This document shows, piece after piece, positions 43,378 through 52,450 of a stretch of DNA of 54,527 bases. Position numbers and translations under genes: made by a program. The notes under the pieces were generated by a model, which saw only the letters and a list, made by a program, of their open reading frames with translations, did not search any database and was not told where the DNA came from. Source of the DNA: GCA-2693325 sp964011675 (GTDB taxonomy: Bacteria; Latescibacterota; UBA2968; UBA8231); NCBI GenBank assembly GCA_964011675.1, contig CAXGPR010000014.1, positions 1 to 54,527 of the forward strand, read 5' to 3'. Numbering within the stretch: the first letter of the stretch is position 1; each line of letters starts with the position of its first letter.

Positions 43378-43929
43378 ATGGTTCCAGACAACACACAGGA
43401 GGAAGACAAGGGGTTGAACACGATAACGCCCATTACCGTAACACACCCAGAGCAGGTAGACATTAACGCGCTGCGGGTCTTCCACGAGCCCGCTCGGATG
43501 CTAAGACTGACGATAGAAGACGATCGCTCCTATACGCGCATCAAGATCGTGCGAGCAGCGCCCCTATCTCATCCGGACCGGTATATCTGTTTTCTTGACG
43601 CTAAGGACGAAGAGATCTGCATGATCGATAGCATAGAACAGGTCGATGAGGCGGCGCGTGCACTCATAAGAGAAGAGCTGGACCGACGCTATCTAACCGC
43701 GCTCATAGAGCGCGTCACGTCTATACGCAACGAGTTCGGCACTTCGTACTGGGACGTCGAGACCGATCGCGGCCAGCGAGAATTTGTCGTGCAAAACGTG
43801 GCCGAGAACGCGCAGTGGCTAGGCGACCATCGGCTACTAATTGTCGATGTGGACGGCAATCGCTTTGAAATAGCAAATCTGGAGGCGCTAGACAAGCGCA
43901 GTCTGGCCGCCGTTGAACAAGTCCTGTGA
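43378..43929 (+). CDS. DUF1854 family protein, partner of ABC exporters copies 2 and 3
   Basis: A 183-residue soluble protein matching the copy at 3.7 kb: VRAAPLSHPDRYICFL, the helix SIEQVDEAARALIREELDRRY, NEFGTSYWDVETDRGQREF and the C-terminal DVDGNRFEIANL. The N-terminal 30 residues are extra compared with copy 1 and low in complexity. The ATG at 43378 is used; the TTG at about 43411 after AGGAAGACAAGG could also start it and would give a length nearer copy 1. It ends the tandem ABC operon. The GH99-like gene converges on it 24 bases away. Confidence 0.83.
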   Translation: MVPDNTQEEDKGLNTITPITVTHPEQVDINALRVFHEPARMLRLTIEDDRSYTRIKIVRAAPLSHPDRYICFLDAKDEEICMIDSIEQVDEAARALIREELDRRYLTALIERVTSIRNEFGTSYWDVETDRGQREFVVQNVAENAQWLGDHRLLIVDVDGNRFEIANLEALDKRSLAAVEQVL

Positions 43930-43953
43930 CAGGAGATAGCGTCTGCGCCCGGT

Positions 43954-45087
43954 TCAGCGCGCGACGGCCTCGCGCAGGATCTGCAGATAGCGCTCTCCAT
44001 AGCCTTCGTAAGACAACCCTTCGCTAAAGGCTTTGCCTGAGTCGCTGTCATCCGAAGCCGTTGGTGGCGCCTCGGCAATGGGCTCAATCTGCGTATCCTC
44101 ATGCCATTCATTCCAAGAAGTAATTAACAGCATATTGCCCGTGGGGTCGTCCGTATGCGCCACGGCCTGTTCTAGCATCGCGCGAAACAACGAGCCGTAT
44201 TCAGCATCGCTGTCCAATTTGCGCGATGTCGCTTCATGCCCACCGCGCACGCCCTTGTCGTTGAATCCCGGCGTAGCCGCCGGAACGAAAGCTGCGCCGG
44301 CCTCGTGTGCCAGCGCGCGCCACTGCGCCTGTGCCCTATAGTATCGATCGACGGCGTACTGGCCCGCATAGCCCTTCACTCCCATGCTTCCATATACGTC
44401 GTAATTGGTCACGGCATCGAGCAGTCCCAGCGCATTAGACGAATTAGGCGGCTGACCAAAAACCTCATCGCCGATGATATACAGCTCTTGCCCGGCTTGC
44501 GCAGCTGAAGCGCGCATCGCTCCTACGACTTCTCCCAGCGTTCCGTTCCGAGACAGCACTCGCGTCAGGTAGACGAACAGCACCGGCTTACCTTCGATTT
44601 TCAAGTAATTGGGGTGGTTAAAGTAGTGCTCTGCCATATAGGCGATATCGGGTCCTACGAGATCAAACGAGCTAAAGCTACGGGTGCGGCCCGTCGTTTC
44701 GTAAAAAAGCGCAATGCCCATATCCCCCAGTTCAGGATGAGGTAGAATTCTCTGTAAGAGCGTCTGGTCTTCGCGCCGGTCTGGCCCCCACCAACTGGCG
44801 ACCCAAAGCGATATATGCGCCTGTCGGCTCCACGCCAAATGCTGTGATATCACGCTCACTTCACGATCGTCGTATTCCCCTAGGGTCGGATACTGCGGCG
44901 GCACGAGACGGGCGCGCATATACTTACCGCCGTGAAAGTCGCTCCCATACCAGGGATAATAATATACCCCCACGCGGTAGGGAGATTTTTCAACTATGTC
45001 TCCGCTCCGCAAGCCTTCATCTCCCCCACAGGAACTCACGGTTAAAACGGCCAGTATAAATGCACAAACTGTTTGACTCCATCTCAT
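43954..45087 (-). CDS. GH99-like glycoside hydrolase lipoprotein
   Basis: A 377-residue exported protein. The signal peptide ends at lipobox VSSC (C20). The barrel opens with RVGVYYYPWYGSDFHGG and continues with ISLWVASWWGPDRREDQ, GKPVLFVYLTR, FVPAATPGFNDKG and the C-terminal ITSWNEWHEDTQIEP, the pattern of the GH99 endo-mannosidase-like family (GH71/99 superfamily); the WNEWxE motif holds a likely catalytic glutamate. ATG 45087 has AGGTGG upstream and gives the signal peptide. It lies 29 bases after the sulfatase gene, so both may act on a sulfated mannose-type glycan. The exact linkage is inference. Confidence 0.8.
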   Translation of the reverse strand: MRWSQTVCAFILAVLTVSSCGGDEGLRSGDIVEKSPYRVGVYYYPWYGSDFHGGKYMRARLVPPQYPTLGEYDDREVSVISQHLAWSRQAHISLWVASWWGPDRREDQTLLQRILPHPELGDMGIALFYETTGRTRSFSSFDLVGPDIAYMAEHYFNHPNYLKIEGKPVLFVYLTRVLSRNGTLGEVVGAMRASAAQAGQELYIIGDEVFGQPPNSSNALGLLDAVTNYDVYGSMGVKGYAGQYAVDRYYRAQAQWRALAHEAGAAFVPAATPGFNDKGVRGGHEATSRKLDSDAEYGSLFRAMLEQAVAHTDDPTGNMLLITSWNEWHEDTQIEPIAEAPPTASDDSDSGKAFSEGLSYEGYGERYLQILREAVAR

Positions 45088-45116
45088 AGACCCACCTAGT
45101 GCCTCTCGTTTAGTAT

Positions 45117-46610
45117 CTAGTGCGGTGCACGCGCTAGCCACGCTTCAATCTGCGCCTCATCACGGTCCGTCCATAGCTCTAGCTCTTCAATACTTTGGCG
45201 ATCATACCCGCTAAACACATGGGCCATCGTATCTTCGTAAGACCCTTCGGCCTGAGCGAAGGCACGCCAGCGGAGAAAGGATGCACGATCGTACGCTTTG
45301 GCCCTTTCGTCAATTTCAGCACAGTCAAAATGTGCATCGAGCACGCTTTCCAAGCGAGCGACTACGTCGCTTTGCAGGGCCGCTAAATCGCGTTGCTCTC
45401 CAGGATCTTCAGCGAGATCGTATAGCTCCGAGGCAAACCCCATATGGCGAATCAGCTTCCAGCGTTCTTGGCGCAGCATAAACGTGCCCGTGCAGGCGCG
45501 ATCGCCGTGATATTCTGCCATCGCCCACGCGCGCTGACGCGGAGCGGCGCTGGTCAGCTGCGGCATCAGCGATTCACCATCGAGCTGTTCGGCATATCCG
45601 GAACGTTCGGCTAGCGTCTGATAGGACACACCTGCCATATCCATAAGCGTTGGGTAGAGATCGACAAGCGATACGGGCTCGTCAACCACAGCGCCGCGGC
45701 GTATATCAGGCCCGCAAATAATTAAGGGTACATGGGCCGAAGCCTCGTACATACAGCGTTTAAGCACCTGATTTTGCTCGCCGGCCATTTCGCCGTGATC
45801 GCTAGAGAAAATGATATACGTCGAATCGCGTAGCCCCAGTTCGTCTATTTGCTGCACGACACGACCAACCATCTCGTCGAGAGCGGCGATCATCGCGAAA
45901 TAGACGTGTCGCATTTGCCGAACGAGCATGGGAGAGAATGCCCTAGCACAGTTTTTGGCGATTCGCTGGTAGCGAACGGCAGGGTGCTCTGTTTGCTCTA
46001 GGCCGAATAGCGGCGGCACGTCAATGGCTTGGGCGTCAATCCGATCCAAGTGCCGCTGCTCTGCCACAAAGGGTGGATGCACTAAGCCCGTTGTTAAGTA
46101 CGTGCAAAAGGGTTGTCCTTCGAGCGCAGCGGCTTCAATCCCGCGCATCGCGTCCCAGGTATGCTGCCAGTCCACACCATGTGCCTGTCCGATCCCAACA
46201 ACCTGCGGCAGAGGCGTGCGCACGGTAGGGCGTTCTATCATTGCAGAACGTGTCCAAGAACCGATGCGATCGCGTATAGAATGCTTGCCGTATGCGTAGT
46301 CGATAGGACCCACAGCTTCCGTCCGATAGCCCGACCAATGGAGTGCGTCCTGATAGGTTTGCACCCCATCGCGCAGCCCCTCGTGATTGTTCCAACAATC
46401 GCGGTAGTGCGGATACTTACCCGTCCACATACTGGCCCGCGACGGGTTACATACAGGACAATTACTGTAAGCATTGGCGAAGAGAACGCCTTCGGCGGCG
46501 AACTGATCTAAGTTCGGCGTAGCATCCTTCAACGCGGGATGGCCCATACACCCCATCTTACGTCCGTCCATACTCTCGGCGTGGATAAATACGATATTGG
46601 CTGGCGGCAT
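45117..46610 (-). CDS. Type I sulfatase (formylglycine dependent)
   Basis: A 497-residue member of the alkaline phosphatase superfamily. The sulfatase signature CNPSRASMWTGK sits at residues 54-65; C54 should be converted to formylglycine by a maturase not found here. TPNLDQFAAEG, HPPFV and FSSDHGEMAGEQ are further family marks. The first metal motif is HAESMDG instead of the usual DD pair, as in some carbohydrate sulfatases. No signal peptide is evident, so it may act in the cytosol or use another route. AGGAG lies six bases before the ATG. It forms a pair with the GH99-like gene. The substrate is probably a sulfated glycan. Confidence 0.9.
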   Translation of the reverse strand: MPPANIVFIHAESMDGRKMGCMGHPALKDATPNLDQFAAEGVLFANAYSNCPVCNPSRASMWTGKYPHYRDCWNNHEGLRDGVQTYQDALHWSGYRTEAVGPIDYAYGKHSIRDRIGSWTRSAMIERPTVRTPLPQVVGIGQAHGVDWQHTWDAMRGIEAAALEGQPFCTYLTTGLVHPPFVAEQRHLDRIDAQAIDVPPLFGLEQTEHPAVRYQRIAKNCARAFSPMLVRQMRHVYFAMIAALDEMVGRVVQQIDELGLRDSTYIIFSSDHGEMAGEQNQVLKRCMYEASAHVPLIICGPDIRRGAVVDEPVSLVDLYPTLMDMAGVSYQTLAERSGYAEQLDGESLMPQLTSAAPRQRAWAMAEYHGDRACTGTFMLRQERWKLIRHMGFASELYDLAEDPGEQRDLAALQSDVVARLESVLDAHFDCAEIDERAKAYDRASFLRWRAFAQAEGSYEDTMAHVFSGYDRQSIEELELWTDRDEAQIEAWLARAPH

Positions 46611-46624
46611 CTTCGCTCCTAGCG

Positions 46625-47199
46625 TTAGGTAGTCTGCAGACCAGATGGACGCGGCCCACCCGTTACCCAGTACAGCAGTTGCACGGTATGCAGGTCCGCA
46701 CTCAGCCCCTTCTGGTCGGATGGCTCACCGTGCGCGCATAATTCAATGCAGACGTGCAGATTCTAATTTGCGCGCTGAGCACTCTCTAGGGGAATACGCC
46801 AAGAAAGACGCGTGATGTCGTGAATGCTCAGACCTTACTCGTTGATAATACCGGCAATCTGCGCAATATCCCCCGCGCGGATCTGAAGGACCAGCAGCGT
46901 GATCATAAAACGCGTCTGTTCCTGGTGAGCTATCCAGTGGGCATAGTCTTCGGAAAAGACCGGCTGAAAATCGATATTTACGCCTAACTCGTGGGTGGAA
47001 AAAACACATCTTTTAATACCGGAGCCGGCTCAACTGCCTCAGGTATTTCAATGATCAAACCCAGCGACAGGGCGTTGTGAATGACGGCCGGACCTATGTC
47101 GAGAATATTGACTTCATACCAGACGAGAATAAGCTTCAGAGAAGCGGTTAAATCGGGGCAATCCGGCCCCGACGCGTTGATGAGCAGAACTTCGCTCAT
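46625..47199 (-). pseudogene. serB remnant (phosphoserine phosphatase, ACT region only), broken
   Basis: An ATG at 47199 starts MSEVLLINASGPDCPDLTAS, then YEVNILDIGPAVIHNALSLG and APVLKDVFF, matching the first ACT domain of long SerB proteins. After a T6 run (46999-47004, minus strand) the frame shifts; the next frame continues the family with HELGVNIDFQPVFSEDYAHW, TRFMITLLVL, the stop TAA (46837-46835), GLSIHDITRLSWRIPLES, the stop TAG (46765-46763) and NLHVCIELCAHGEP. Similarity fades near 46680 and the phosphatase domain is missing. The start overlaps the upstream gene by ATGA, so it was once coupled to it. One frameshift, two stops and a lost domain point to a decaying gene, not only read errors. 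Confidence 0.85.
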
Positions 47200-47666
47200 A
47201 CCTCTTCGCCTCGCAGCCAGCGAGCAAGCGCCTTGTCGGGCGCGCTGATCTCCGCAATCGAAGAGTAGTAAAAATCCTGCCAACCTCGACGGGGGAGGCC
47301 GGTAAATACCATGAGGTTAAGCGGATATTCCTCACAGTCGGTGCAGCGACGAAAGTCATCGCGAAATAGAAAGGTTTTCTTTCCGAGCGCAATCGCCGCA
47401 CCGAGTTCTACCATAACGCCTTCATCGGGCGGCGTGCCATTTAAAATGGCGAAAATGGCATCTGACTCTACCACGTCGCGTAAATCGGCACGCCCCACCT
47501 CATAGGCCCAACCCTCTTTCGAAAAATCCACCTGATTGTTACGAGCAAACGGCTCCCACACCTCTGCACCCAGCACTTCCAAGCCGGCGACAAAGTCGGG
47601 TAAGAGCTTTTCTTTCCACTGTGCGGAAAATCCATAGGGCGATGCTAAGTAAATTCTCTTTCTCAT
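47196..47666 (-). CDS. Nucleoside 2-deoxyribosyltransferase
   Basis: A 156-residue cytosolic enzyme of the nucleoside 2-deoxyribosyltransferase family, which moves deoxyribose between bases or hydrolyses nucleotides. Motifs are RIYLASPYGFSAQW, SDAIFAILNGTPPDEGVMVELGAAIALGKKT (compressed here), with the catalytic glutamate in VELGAA, and PLNLMVFTGL. The ribosome site is weak. Its stop overlaps the serB remnant start (ATGA). It is divergent from murB. Confidence 0.87.
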   Translation of the reverse strand: MRKRIYLASPYGFSAQWKEKLLPDFVAGLEVLGAEVWEPFARNNQVDFSKEGWAYEVGRADLRDVVESDAIFAILNGTPPDEGVMVELGAAIALGKKTFLFRDDFRRCTDCEEYPLNLMVFTGLPRRGWQDFYYSSIAEISAPDKALARWLRGEEV

Positions 47667-47730
47667 AGGCTATAAGAAAATGAGCTGTAGCGGATTGGCG
47701 CAAACGACCGGGCAACCTATCTTACGTTTT

Positions 47731-48768
47731 ATGATGACATCTCTACCATCCTACCTGAGCGAACGCGTTTCATTAGCGCCCTATACGACCCTGCAATTAG
47801 GCGGTCCAGCGCGCTACTTTGCTACCTGTTCTACCGTCGAAATGCTTCGAGACGCTCTCGAATGGGCCAAACATACGAATCACAGAGTGCACATACTGGG
47901 CGGCGGCAGCAACGTGGTTTTTCCCGATAGAGGGTTTGAAGGATTAGTTCTAAGGATGGATTTGCGCGGCGTGCAGTTTGACGCACAAACGGCACGCGTT
48001 GGAGCCGGCGAGAACTGGGATCACTTTGTCGTCCAGTGCATCGAACGCGGCCTGGCGGGCGTCGAGTGTCTATCTGGCATTCCCGGCCAAGTCGGCGCTA
48101 CGCCCATTCAAAACGTCGGCGCCTATGGTCAGGAGGTCTGTGAGACCGTTACATCCGTGCGAGCAATCGAAAGAGAGTCACGAAAAGAAGTTGAATTTAC
48201 CCGTGCAGAATGCGACTTCTCCTACCGGCATAGCCGCTTTAAAGGCACCGATTCAGATCGCTTTATTATCACTGAAGTACGATACGCGCTACGCGAAGAT
48301 GGATGTCCCCACCTGCGATATGCAGAGCTAGAGCAGGCCGTAAAAAAGGATCAGACCGCAGGGCCGGAAGCGCTCAACACGGTGCGTTCTAAGGTGTTGT
48401 CGCTGCGATCAAGCAAGTCGATGGTAGTTGCGCCCGACGATCCAAACAGCCGTTCTGCCGGCTCGTTTTTCATCAACCCGGTCCTCTCTTCGGAACAATT
48501 TAACAGATTGCACAAGCAGTTTAAAGACGTGCCTTCTTTCCCCGACTCCAGCGGCGTAAAAGTGCCTGCAGCATGGCTCGTGGAGCGCGCTGGTTTTGCC
48601 AAGGGTTACCGCCGCGATGGCGTGGGCGTTTCACAGCGACACGCCTTGGCGCTCGTTAATTACGACGGCAGCACCGACCAACTGCTTAAACTCGCTGCAA
48701 ACATACAAAATGCAGTCGAAGCGCAATTTGCCATACGCTTGCAGCGAGAACCCGTCGTCGTGCCATAG
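47731..48768 (+). CDS. murB: UDP-N-acetylenolpyruvoylglucosamine reductase, type I
   Basis: A flavoenzyme of 345 residues from ATG 47731 that makes UDP-MurNAc with NADPH. FAD-binding motifs are TTLQLGGPARYFATC, HILGGGSNVVFPD and VECLSGIPGQVGATPIQNVGAYGQE; the type I marker SYRHSRFKG, the catalytic serine region NSRSAGSFFINPV and the C-terminal AAWLVERAGFAKGYR are present. Upstream starts at 47680 are possible but add unmatched residues; no start has a clear ribosome site. It is not beside other peptidoglycan genes. Confidence 0.92.
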   Translation: MMTSLPSYLSERVSLAPYTTLQLGGPARYFATCSTVEMLRDALEWAKHTNHRVHILGGGSNVVFPDRGFEGLVLRMDLRGVQFDAQTARVGAGENWDHFVVQCIERGLAGVECLSGIPGQVGATPIQNVGAYGQEVCETVTSVRAIERESRKEVEFTRAECDFSYRHSRFKGTDSDRFIITEVRYALREDGCPHLRYAELEQAVKKDQTAGPEALNTVRSKVLSLRSSKSMVVAPDDPNSRSAGSFFINPVLSSEQFNRLHKQFKDVPSFPDSSGVKVPAAWLVERAGFAKGYRRDGVGVSQRHALALVNYDGSTDQLLKLAANIQNAVEAQFAIRLQREPVVVP

Positions 48769-48801
48769 ATTTATTCCGCCCGACGCACCTCTTGATGCAC
48801 G

Positions 48802-50079
48802 CTACCAGTAGCGCATTGCACCGGCAAAAAGCACGGCCAGATCTTCGCTCTTTGCTGGACGCGGCGATAGCTTTGTAACACGATGCTGGGAGAGCGTGCC
48901 CTGAACAAGGGCTGGAATATGGTCATCTCGGTAGCCCAGCGCGCTCAGTCCGTTTGGCATATCGAGTTGGCGCATGAGCTCGATGAGTCTCACCGCTAGT
49001 ACCTCACCTGCCTGTTCCAAACCAACCCCGCCGATATCTGCGCCCAGAATCTCGGCCGCATGTAGATGGCGCTGCGGACTAGCAGATCCCGTGTAGCGGA
49101 ACACCGACGGCGCGTTTACGATAACTGCAATGCCGTGCGGCACGAGCGGATAGTCTACTGCATAGCCCGGTGGGACAAAGTTCTTTACCATACCTGCAAC
49201 GGGGTACGACATCCCATGAGGTAGGTGCACGCCGGCGTTTCCAAACCCAATACCGGCCAGAGCGGAGGCCATTATCATTTGGCCCCGCGCCTCGTCGTCT
49301 GCAGGATCAGCAACAGCACGGGGCAGATAGTCGGCCACTAAGCGGATTGCCTGCAGCGACCACAGGTCGCTGATTGGATTGGATCCCTGATAGGCTGGCC
49401 GCAGCTGCGGACGCTCGGGGCGCGGACGCTGAACATACGGTATCGCGGTATACGACTCGAGCGCGTGGCTGAGCACGTCAAGCCCCGTCGCAGCCGCTAC
49501 AGAGGTCGGCATTGAACTCGTATTGTCCGGATCGACTAGCCCGAGCGTCGGCTTTAAGTAGCGATGTGCAATACCCGTCTTAGCCTGCATTTCCACGTAG
49601 TCAAATATGGCAACTCCCGTTGTTTCGCTGCCGGTGCCCGCCGTCGTAGGAACCGCAATCAGCGGCTTGGTTGGCCCCGGCACAGGTTGACCTTGACCAA
49701 TCGGCGCATTCACGTAGTAGAGGAAATCTGCCGGATAGCTGGTGTAGAGATTCGCCACTTTGGCCGTGTCTATGGTAGAACCGCCCCCAATAGCTACAAA
49801 GCCGTCAAAAGCGCCGTCTTTGGCAAAGGCTATAGCATCTCGAAACGAAGCATGCGTGGGTTCCACGCGCACGCCATCGTAGACGGCATACTCAATCCCC
49901 TCTTGATCCATCGCCGCTAAAGCCGTGTGAACCGGAGGTAAATCGCTCAGAGTAGGATCTGTTAGAACCATCACGCGCTTTAACCCACGGTCTCTGATAT
50001 CCATACCGACTTCGCGCGTGACTCCCGGACCAAAGCGAATCGTGGACTGCGCCATCTCGAATGCCGTATCGCGATCCAT
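48802..50079 (-). CDS. Iron-containing alcohol dehydrogenase, hydroxyacid-oxoacid transhydrogenase-like
   Basis: A 425-residue group III alcohol dehydrogenase. GGGSTIDTAKVANLY binds NAD, TTAGTGSETTGVAIF and ATGLDVLSHALESYTA are core marks, and metal-site histidines lie in GNAGVHLPHGMSYPVAG and PLVPHGIAV. Length and the region around PYVQRPRPERP fit the ADHFE1-like hydroxyacid-oxoacid transhydrogenase group, which oxidises 4-hydroxybutyrate-type acids coupled to 2-oxoglutarate. AAGGA lies eight bases before the ATG. It is divergent from the glutamine-synthetase-like gene. Confidence 0.87.
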   Translation of the reverse strand: MDRDTAFEMAQSTIRFGPGVTREVGMDIRDRGLKRVMVLTDPTLSDLPPVHTALAAMDQEGIEYAVYDGVRVEPTHASFRDAIAFAKDGAFDGFVAIGGGSTIDTAKVANLYTSYPADFLYYVNAPIGQGQPVPGPTKPLIAVPTTAGTGSETTGVAIFDYVEMQAKTGIAHRYLKPTLGLVDPDNTSSMPTSVAAATGLDVLSHALESYTAIPYVQRPRPERPQLRPAYQGSNPISDLWSLQAIRLVADYLPRAVADPADDEARGQMIMASALAGIGFGNAGVHLPHGMSYPVAGMVKNFVPPGYAVDYPLVPHGIAVIVNAPSVFRYTGSASPQRHLHAAEILGADIGGVGLEQAGEVLAVRLIELMRQLDMPNGLSALGYRDDHIPALVQGTLSQHRVTKLSPRPAKSEDLAVLFAGAMRYW

Positions 50080-50212
50080 ACCCGTCTTCCTTTCTGTTGT
50101 GAAACAATAGGAAACACCGTATCGACTTCGTTGTCAACGTGCTTTCTCTTGCGCCTATCCCACCCTCGCACTACACTACCGTCAACACCATGTACGCAAC
50201 GGGGAACACTCC

Positions 50213-51580
50213 ATGAACGCCGAACAGACTAACGGCATGCTCAGCTTAGCGGATTTAAAGCGCGCGGTGCGCGAGGATCAGATAGAAACCGTTTTGGCCG
50301 TTTTTCCAGACCTCTACGGTCGCCTCGTCGGCAAGCGCATTGCTGCGCATTATTTTCTGGATAACGTCGTCCAACACGGCATGCACGTCTGCGATTATCT
50401 ATTCACAATCGACATGGAAATGGACGTCGTAGATGGGTACGAATTTGCCAACTGGACCAAAGGCTACGGGGACGTCCACTGCGTGCCCGACTGGTCCACG
50501 CTCCGTATGGCAACCTGGCTCGATCGGTCCGCGCTGATCGTCTGCGACGTGCAGGATGAGTCGACGCATGCCCCGATAACCGTTGCCCCACGCACCATGC
50601 TCAAGAAGCAGCTAAGCGCTCTGGCTGAAATAGGCTACAGCGCCAAGGGAGGCTCTGAGCTCGAATACTATCTCTTCAAAGATTCTTATGAAGAGGCGCA
50701 CGCTAAAGGCTATGAAGACCTGCAGCCTTTCAGCACATACATAGAAGATTACCACATGTTCCAAGGCACAAAGGAAGAGCAAATCAATGCCGCCGTGCGT
50801 CGTCACATGGAATCTAGCGGTATTCCCGTCGAGTTCAGCAAAGGCGAATGGGGACCGGGGCAGCATGAGCTCAACCTACGCTACGCAGCGGTCTTAGAAA
50901 TGGCCGACCGCCAGTGTATATACAAACAGGCGTTTAAGGAAATTGCCTGGGCTCAGCAGATTGCGGTTTCCTTTATGGCCAAGTGGCGCAGCGACCTAGC
51001 CGGCTCTAGTATGCATCTCCATCTGAGCCTGTGGGACGACGAGAACCAAGCCGTATTCAGTGACGAAACCTCTGACGTCTTTCGCCACTTCCTTGGCGGC
51101 TGGATGCATCACGCACGCGCGATAGCGCCCTTCTACGCTCCCTATCCCAACTCGTATAAACGCTACGTCTACCAATCGTGGGCTCCCACGCGCATCGCTT
51201 GGAGTCGCGACAACCGCACGGCCGGTTTTCGCATCGTTGGTACGGGCAGCAGCCAGCGTATCGAGTCGCGCTTGCCAGGCGCTGATGCCAACCCCTACTT
51301 GGCCTATGCCGCCGCACTAGCGGCTGGCATAGACGGTATAAAAAACGCAATAGAGCCGCCGCCTCTATTCAGCGGCGATGCCTATCAGGACGATGCCGCC
51401 TCGAGCGTGCCAGCCAACCTCTCAGAGGCTACCGATGCGCTCGAACGTTCAGACATGCTTCGCCAGACTTTTGGCGATTATGTAGTCGATCACTACGTCC
51501 ATTTTTTTCGCACAGAACAGCGCAAATACGACGAAGCCGTTACCTCTTGGGAGCGCGCGCGTTATTTCGAACGCGGATAG
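50213..51580 (+). CDS. Glutamine synthetase-like (GlnA/PuuA family) ligase
   Basis: A 455-residue ATP-grasping-like ligase of the glutamine synthetase family. Metal-binding glutamates lie in GGSELEYYLF and GEWGPGQHELNLRY, the histidine in SSMHLHLSLWD, and arginines in RIAWSRDNRTAGFRIVG and IESRLPGADANPYLA. The N-terminal FPDLYGRLVGKRI is typical of GlnA-like proteins such as gamma-glutamyl-polyamine or -ethanolamide synthetases, not of the main GlnA (which has an adenylylation site). GGGGA precedes the ATG. It is first in a forward run with an SDR, a HAD phosphatase and xylose isomerase. The amine substrate is unknown. Confidence 0.85.
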   Translation: MNAEQTNGMLSLADLKRAVREDQIETVLAVFPDLYGRLVGKRIAAHYFLDNVVQHGMHVCDYLFTIDMEMDVVDGYEFANWTKGYGDVHCVPDWSTLRMATWLDRSALIVCDVQDESTHAPITVAPRTMLKKQLSALAEIGYSAKGGSELEYYLFKDSYEEAHAKGYEDLQPFSTYIEDYHMFQGTKEEQINAAVRRHMESSGIPVEFSKGEWGPGQHELNLRYAAVLEMADRQCIYKQAFKEIAWAQQIAVSFMAKWRSDLAGSSMHLHLSLWDDENQAVFSDETSDVFRHFLGGWMHHARAIAPFYAPYPNSYKRYVYQSWAPTRIAWSRDNRTAGFRIVGTGSSQRIESRLPGADANPYLAYAAALAAGIDGIKNAIEPPPLFSGDAYQDDAASSVPANLSEATDALERSDMLRQTFGDYVVDHYVHFFRTEQRKYDEAVTSWERARYFERG

Positions 51581-51603
51581 AGACCGCACACTTTCCACAG
51601 CCT

Positions 51604-52377
51604 ATGAGACTTGAGAACAAAGTTGTTTTAATTACCGGAGCAGGCAGCGGTATCGGCTATCACAGCGCACTGCGCTGCGCAGCCGAAGGCGCATCAATTG
51701 CCGCCGTAGACCTGAATGGAAAAACCGCGGAAGAAACGGCCCGAGCAGTAACTCTAGCTGGGGGAACCTGTCTTCCCATACGAGCCGATATATCCAACGA
51801 CGCAGACTGTCGCTCGATGGTTGAAGAGGCCGAATCGGCCTACGGCCGCCTCGACGTGCTCTTTAATAATGCAGGCATATCCCACATAGATGACGCAGAC
51901 GCAGTCGATACCGAAGAAGACGTGTGGGATCTGACCATGCAGGTGAACCTAAAGGGCGTTTTCCTTTGCTGTAAACACGGCATACCAGCACTGCGCAGAG
52001 CCGGCGGTGGCTCCGTTATAAATACCGCTTCCTTTGTCGCCTTACTCGGCGCAGCCACGCCGCAAATTGCCTATACGGCAAGCAAAGGAGGGGTGTTGGC
52101 CCTGAGTCGCGAACTAGCGACAGTGCATGCCCGAGAAAACATCCGCGTCAATGCACTATGCCCCGGACCGCTGCACACAGAACTTCTGATGAAATACCTG
52201 GACACCGAAGAAAAACGTCAGCGCAGACTGGTTCATATTCCCATGGGGCGCTTCGGAAAAGCCGATGAGATTGCCCAGACCGTGGTGTTTTTAGCCTCAG
52301 ATGAATCCTCTTACGTAACGGGCACCTCCTTTACCGTCGATGGAGGCATCGCCGCCGCCTACGTTACACCAGAATAG
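51604..52377 (+). CDS. Short-chain dehydrogenase/reductase
   Basis: A 257-residue classical SDR. Cofactor motif TGAGSGIG at residues 11-18, NNAGI, the catalytic serine region VINTASF and YTASKGG (Y and K) are present, and the C-terminal YVTGTSFTVDGGIAAAYV is typical. Aspartate after the second strand (AAVDLNG) suggests NAD over NADP. ATG 51604 lies 23 bases after the glutamine-synthetase-like stop, so they are likely co-transcribed. The substrate could be an alcohol made from the amine or sugar pathway; this is inference. Confidence 0.9.
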   Translation: MRLENKVVLITGAGSGIGYHSALRCAAEGASIAAVDLNGKTAEETARAVTLAGGTCLPIRADISNDADCRSMVEEAESAYGRLDVLFNNAGISHIDDADAVDTEEDVWDLTMQVNLKGVFLCCKHGIPALRRAGGGSVINTASFVALLGAATPQIAYTASKGGVLALSRELATVHARENIRVNALCPGPLHTELLMKYLDTEEKRQRRLVHIPMGRFGKADEIAQTVVFLASDESSYVTGTSFTVDGGIAAAYVTPE

Positions 52378-52450
52378 CCATCCGGTCTGGCGCAATCCGG
52401 CCAATCGCTGCCCGTGCCCTTATTTCCTACCCCCTTTACATAGGATATTC

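Noticed and set aside
46743..47009. 88-codon reverse frame beside the sulfatase
   Set aside because: It is an out-of-frame reading of the serB remnant; the family match lies in another frame.
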